DNA of 5,566 bases from Acidobacteriota bacterium (lineage in GTDB: Bacteria; Actinomycetota; Acidimicrobiia; Acidimicrobiales; SHLQ01), in NCBI GenBank assembly GCA_022562835.1, contig JADFOM010000084.1, positions 3,823 through 9,388 of the forward strand, written 5' to 3'. Positions 5,477 to 5,566 of the stretch are shown here, piece by piece. Under the pieces are notes generated by a model. That model was not told the DNA's origin. It was given only the letters and a program-made list of their open reading frames with translations, and ran no database searches. Every line of letters starts with the position of its first letter. Position 1 is the first letter of the stretch. The translations under genes and the position numbers were made by a program.

Positions 5477-5566
5477 ATGATCGACGGTACGTGTGAGCCT
5501 GGATTCGAGGGTGTTCGGGAGGCACTGGAGAGGAACTTCGCCGACGGCGACGTCGGCGCGACCGCG
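5477..5566 (+). CDS. Beta-lactamase-family serine hydrolase/esterase, N-terminal fragment
   Basis: Only the first 30 codons are inside the window and the frame remains open at the edge. The start MIDGTCEPGFEGVREALE, followed by NFADGDVGATA, matches the N-terminal pattern I know from class C beta-lactamase-like (EstB-type) serine hydrolases: G-x-C-x-P-x-F-x-x-V-R-x-A, then N-F and G-x-V-G-A. The active-site SxxK and YxN motifs would lie beyond the window, so catalytic competence cannot be judged. The start ATG has GGGGGTGG (5463-5470) 6 nt upstream as a plausible ribosome binding site. The gene is separated from the helicase by the 5359-5410 hairpin, so it is probably a separate transcription unit. 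Such enzymes usually hydrolyse esters rather than antibiotics; the substrate is unknown. Confidence 0.72.
   Translation, partial: MIDGTCEPGFEGVREALERNFADGDVGATA

Overview
The window is GC-rich bacterial chromosome (roughly 60% GC by eye). It looks actinobacterial, perhaps Acidimicrobiia-like. The grounds are a carbonic anhydrase of the short mycobacterial Rv1284 type, GC-rich codon use, GTG/TTG starts, a possible leaderless promoter, and hairpins without U-tails behind genes. The taxonomic call is inference. I see no mobile element, tRNA, rRNA or CRISPR array, so this reads as ordinary core and housekeeping sequence.

Layout. On the minus strand, reading right to left, are nhaA (Na+/H+ antiporter, 2741-1380), a 133-aa coiled-coil protein of unknown function (1287-886) and an SDR oxidoreductase (851-63). 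The last two are 34 nt apart and probably form an operon. A bulged dyad (1317-1364) separates nhaA from that pair, and a hairpin (28-46) follows the SDR. On the plus strand are a beta-class carbonic anhydrase (3026-3547), a DEAD-box RNA helicase with a TTG start and a disordered basic tail (3826-5343), and the first 30 codons of a beta-lactamase-fold serine hydrolase running off the right edge (5477-5566). A long, nearly perfect hairpin (5359-5410) lies between the last two.

How the genes may work together. nhaA and the carbonic anhydrase diverge from one intergenic region of about 280 bp. Both bear on cytoplasmic pH: the antiporter exchanges Na+ for H+, and the anhydrase interconverts CO2 with bicarbonate plus H+. 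Co-regulation is plausible but not shown. The helicase appears to be transcribed alone, from a structured leader of about 200 nt.

No clearly new biological system is visible. The points most worth checking are the 5359-5410 palindrome, whose T and A tracts are arranged opposite to a normal terminator, the orphan coiled-coil protein, and the helicase leader and tail.
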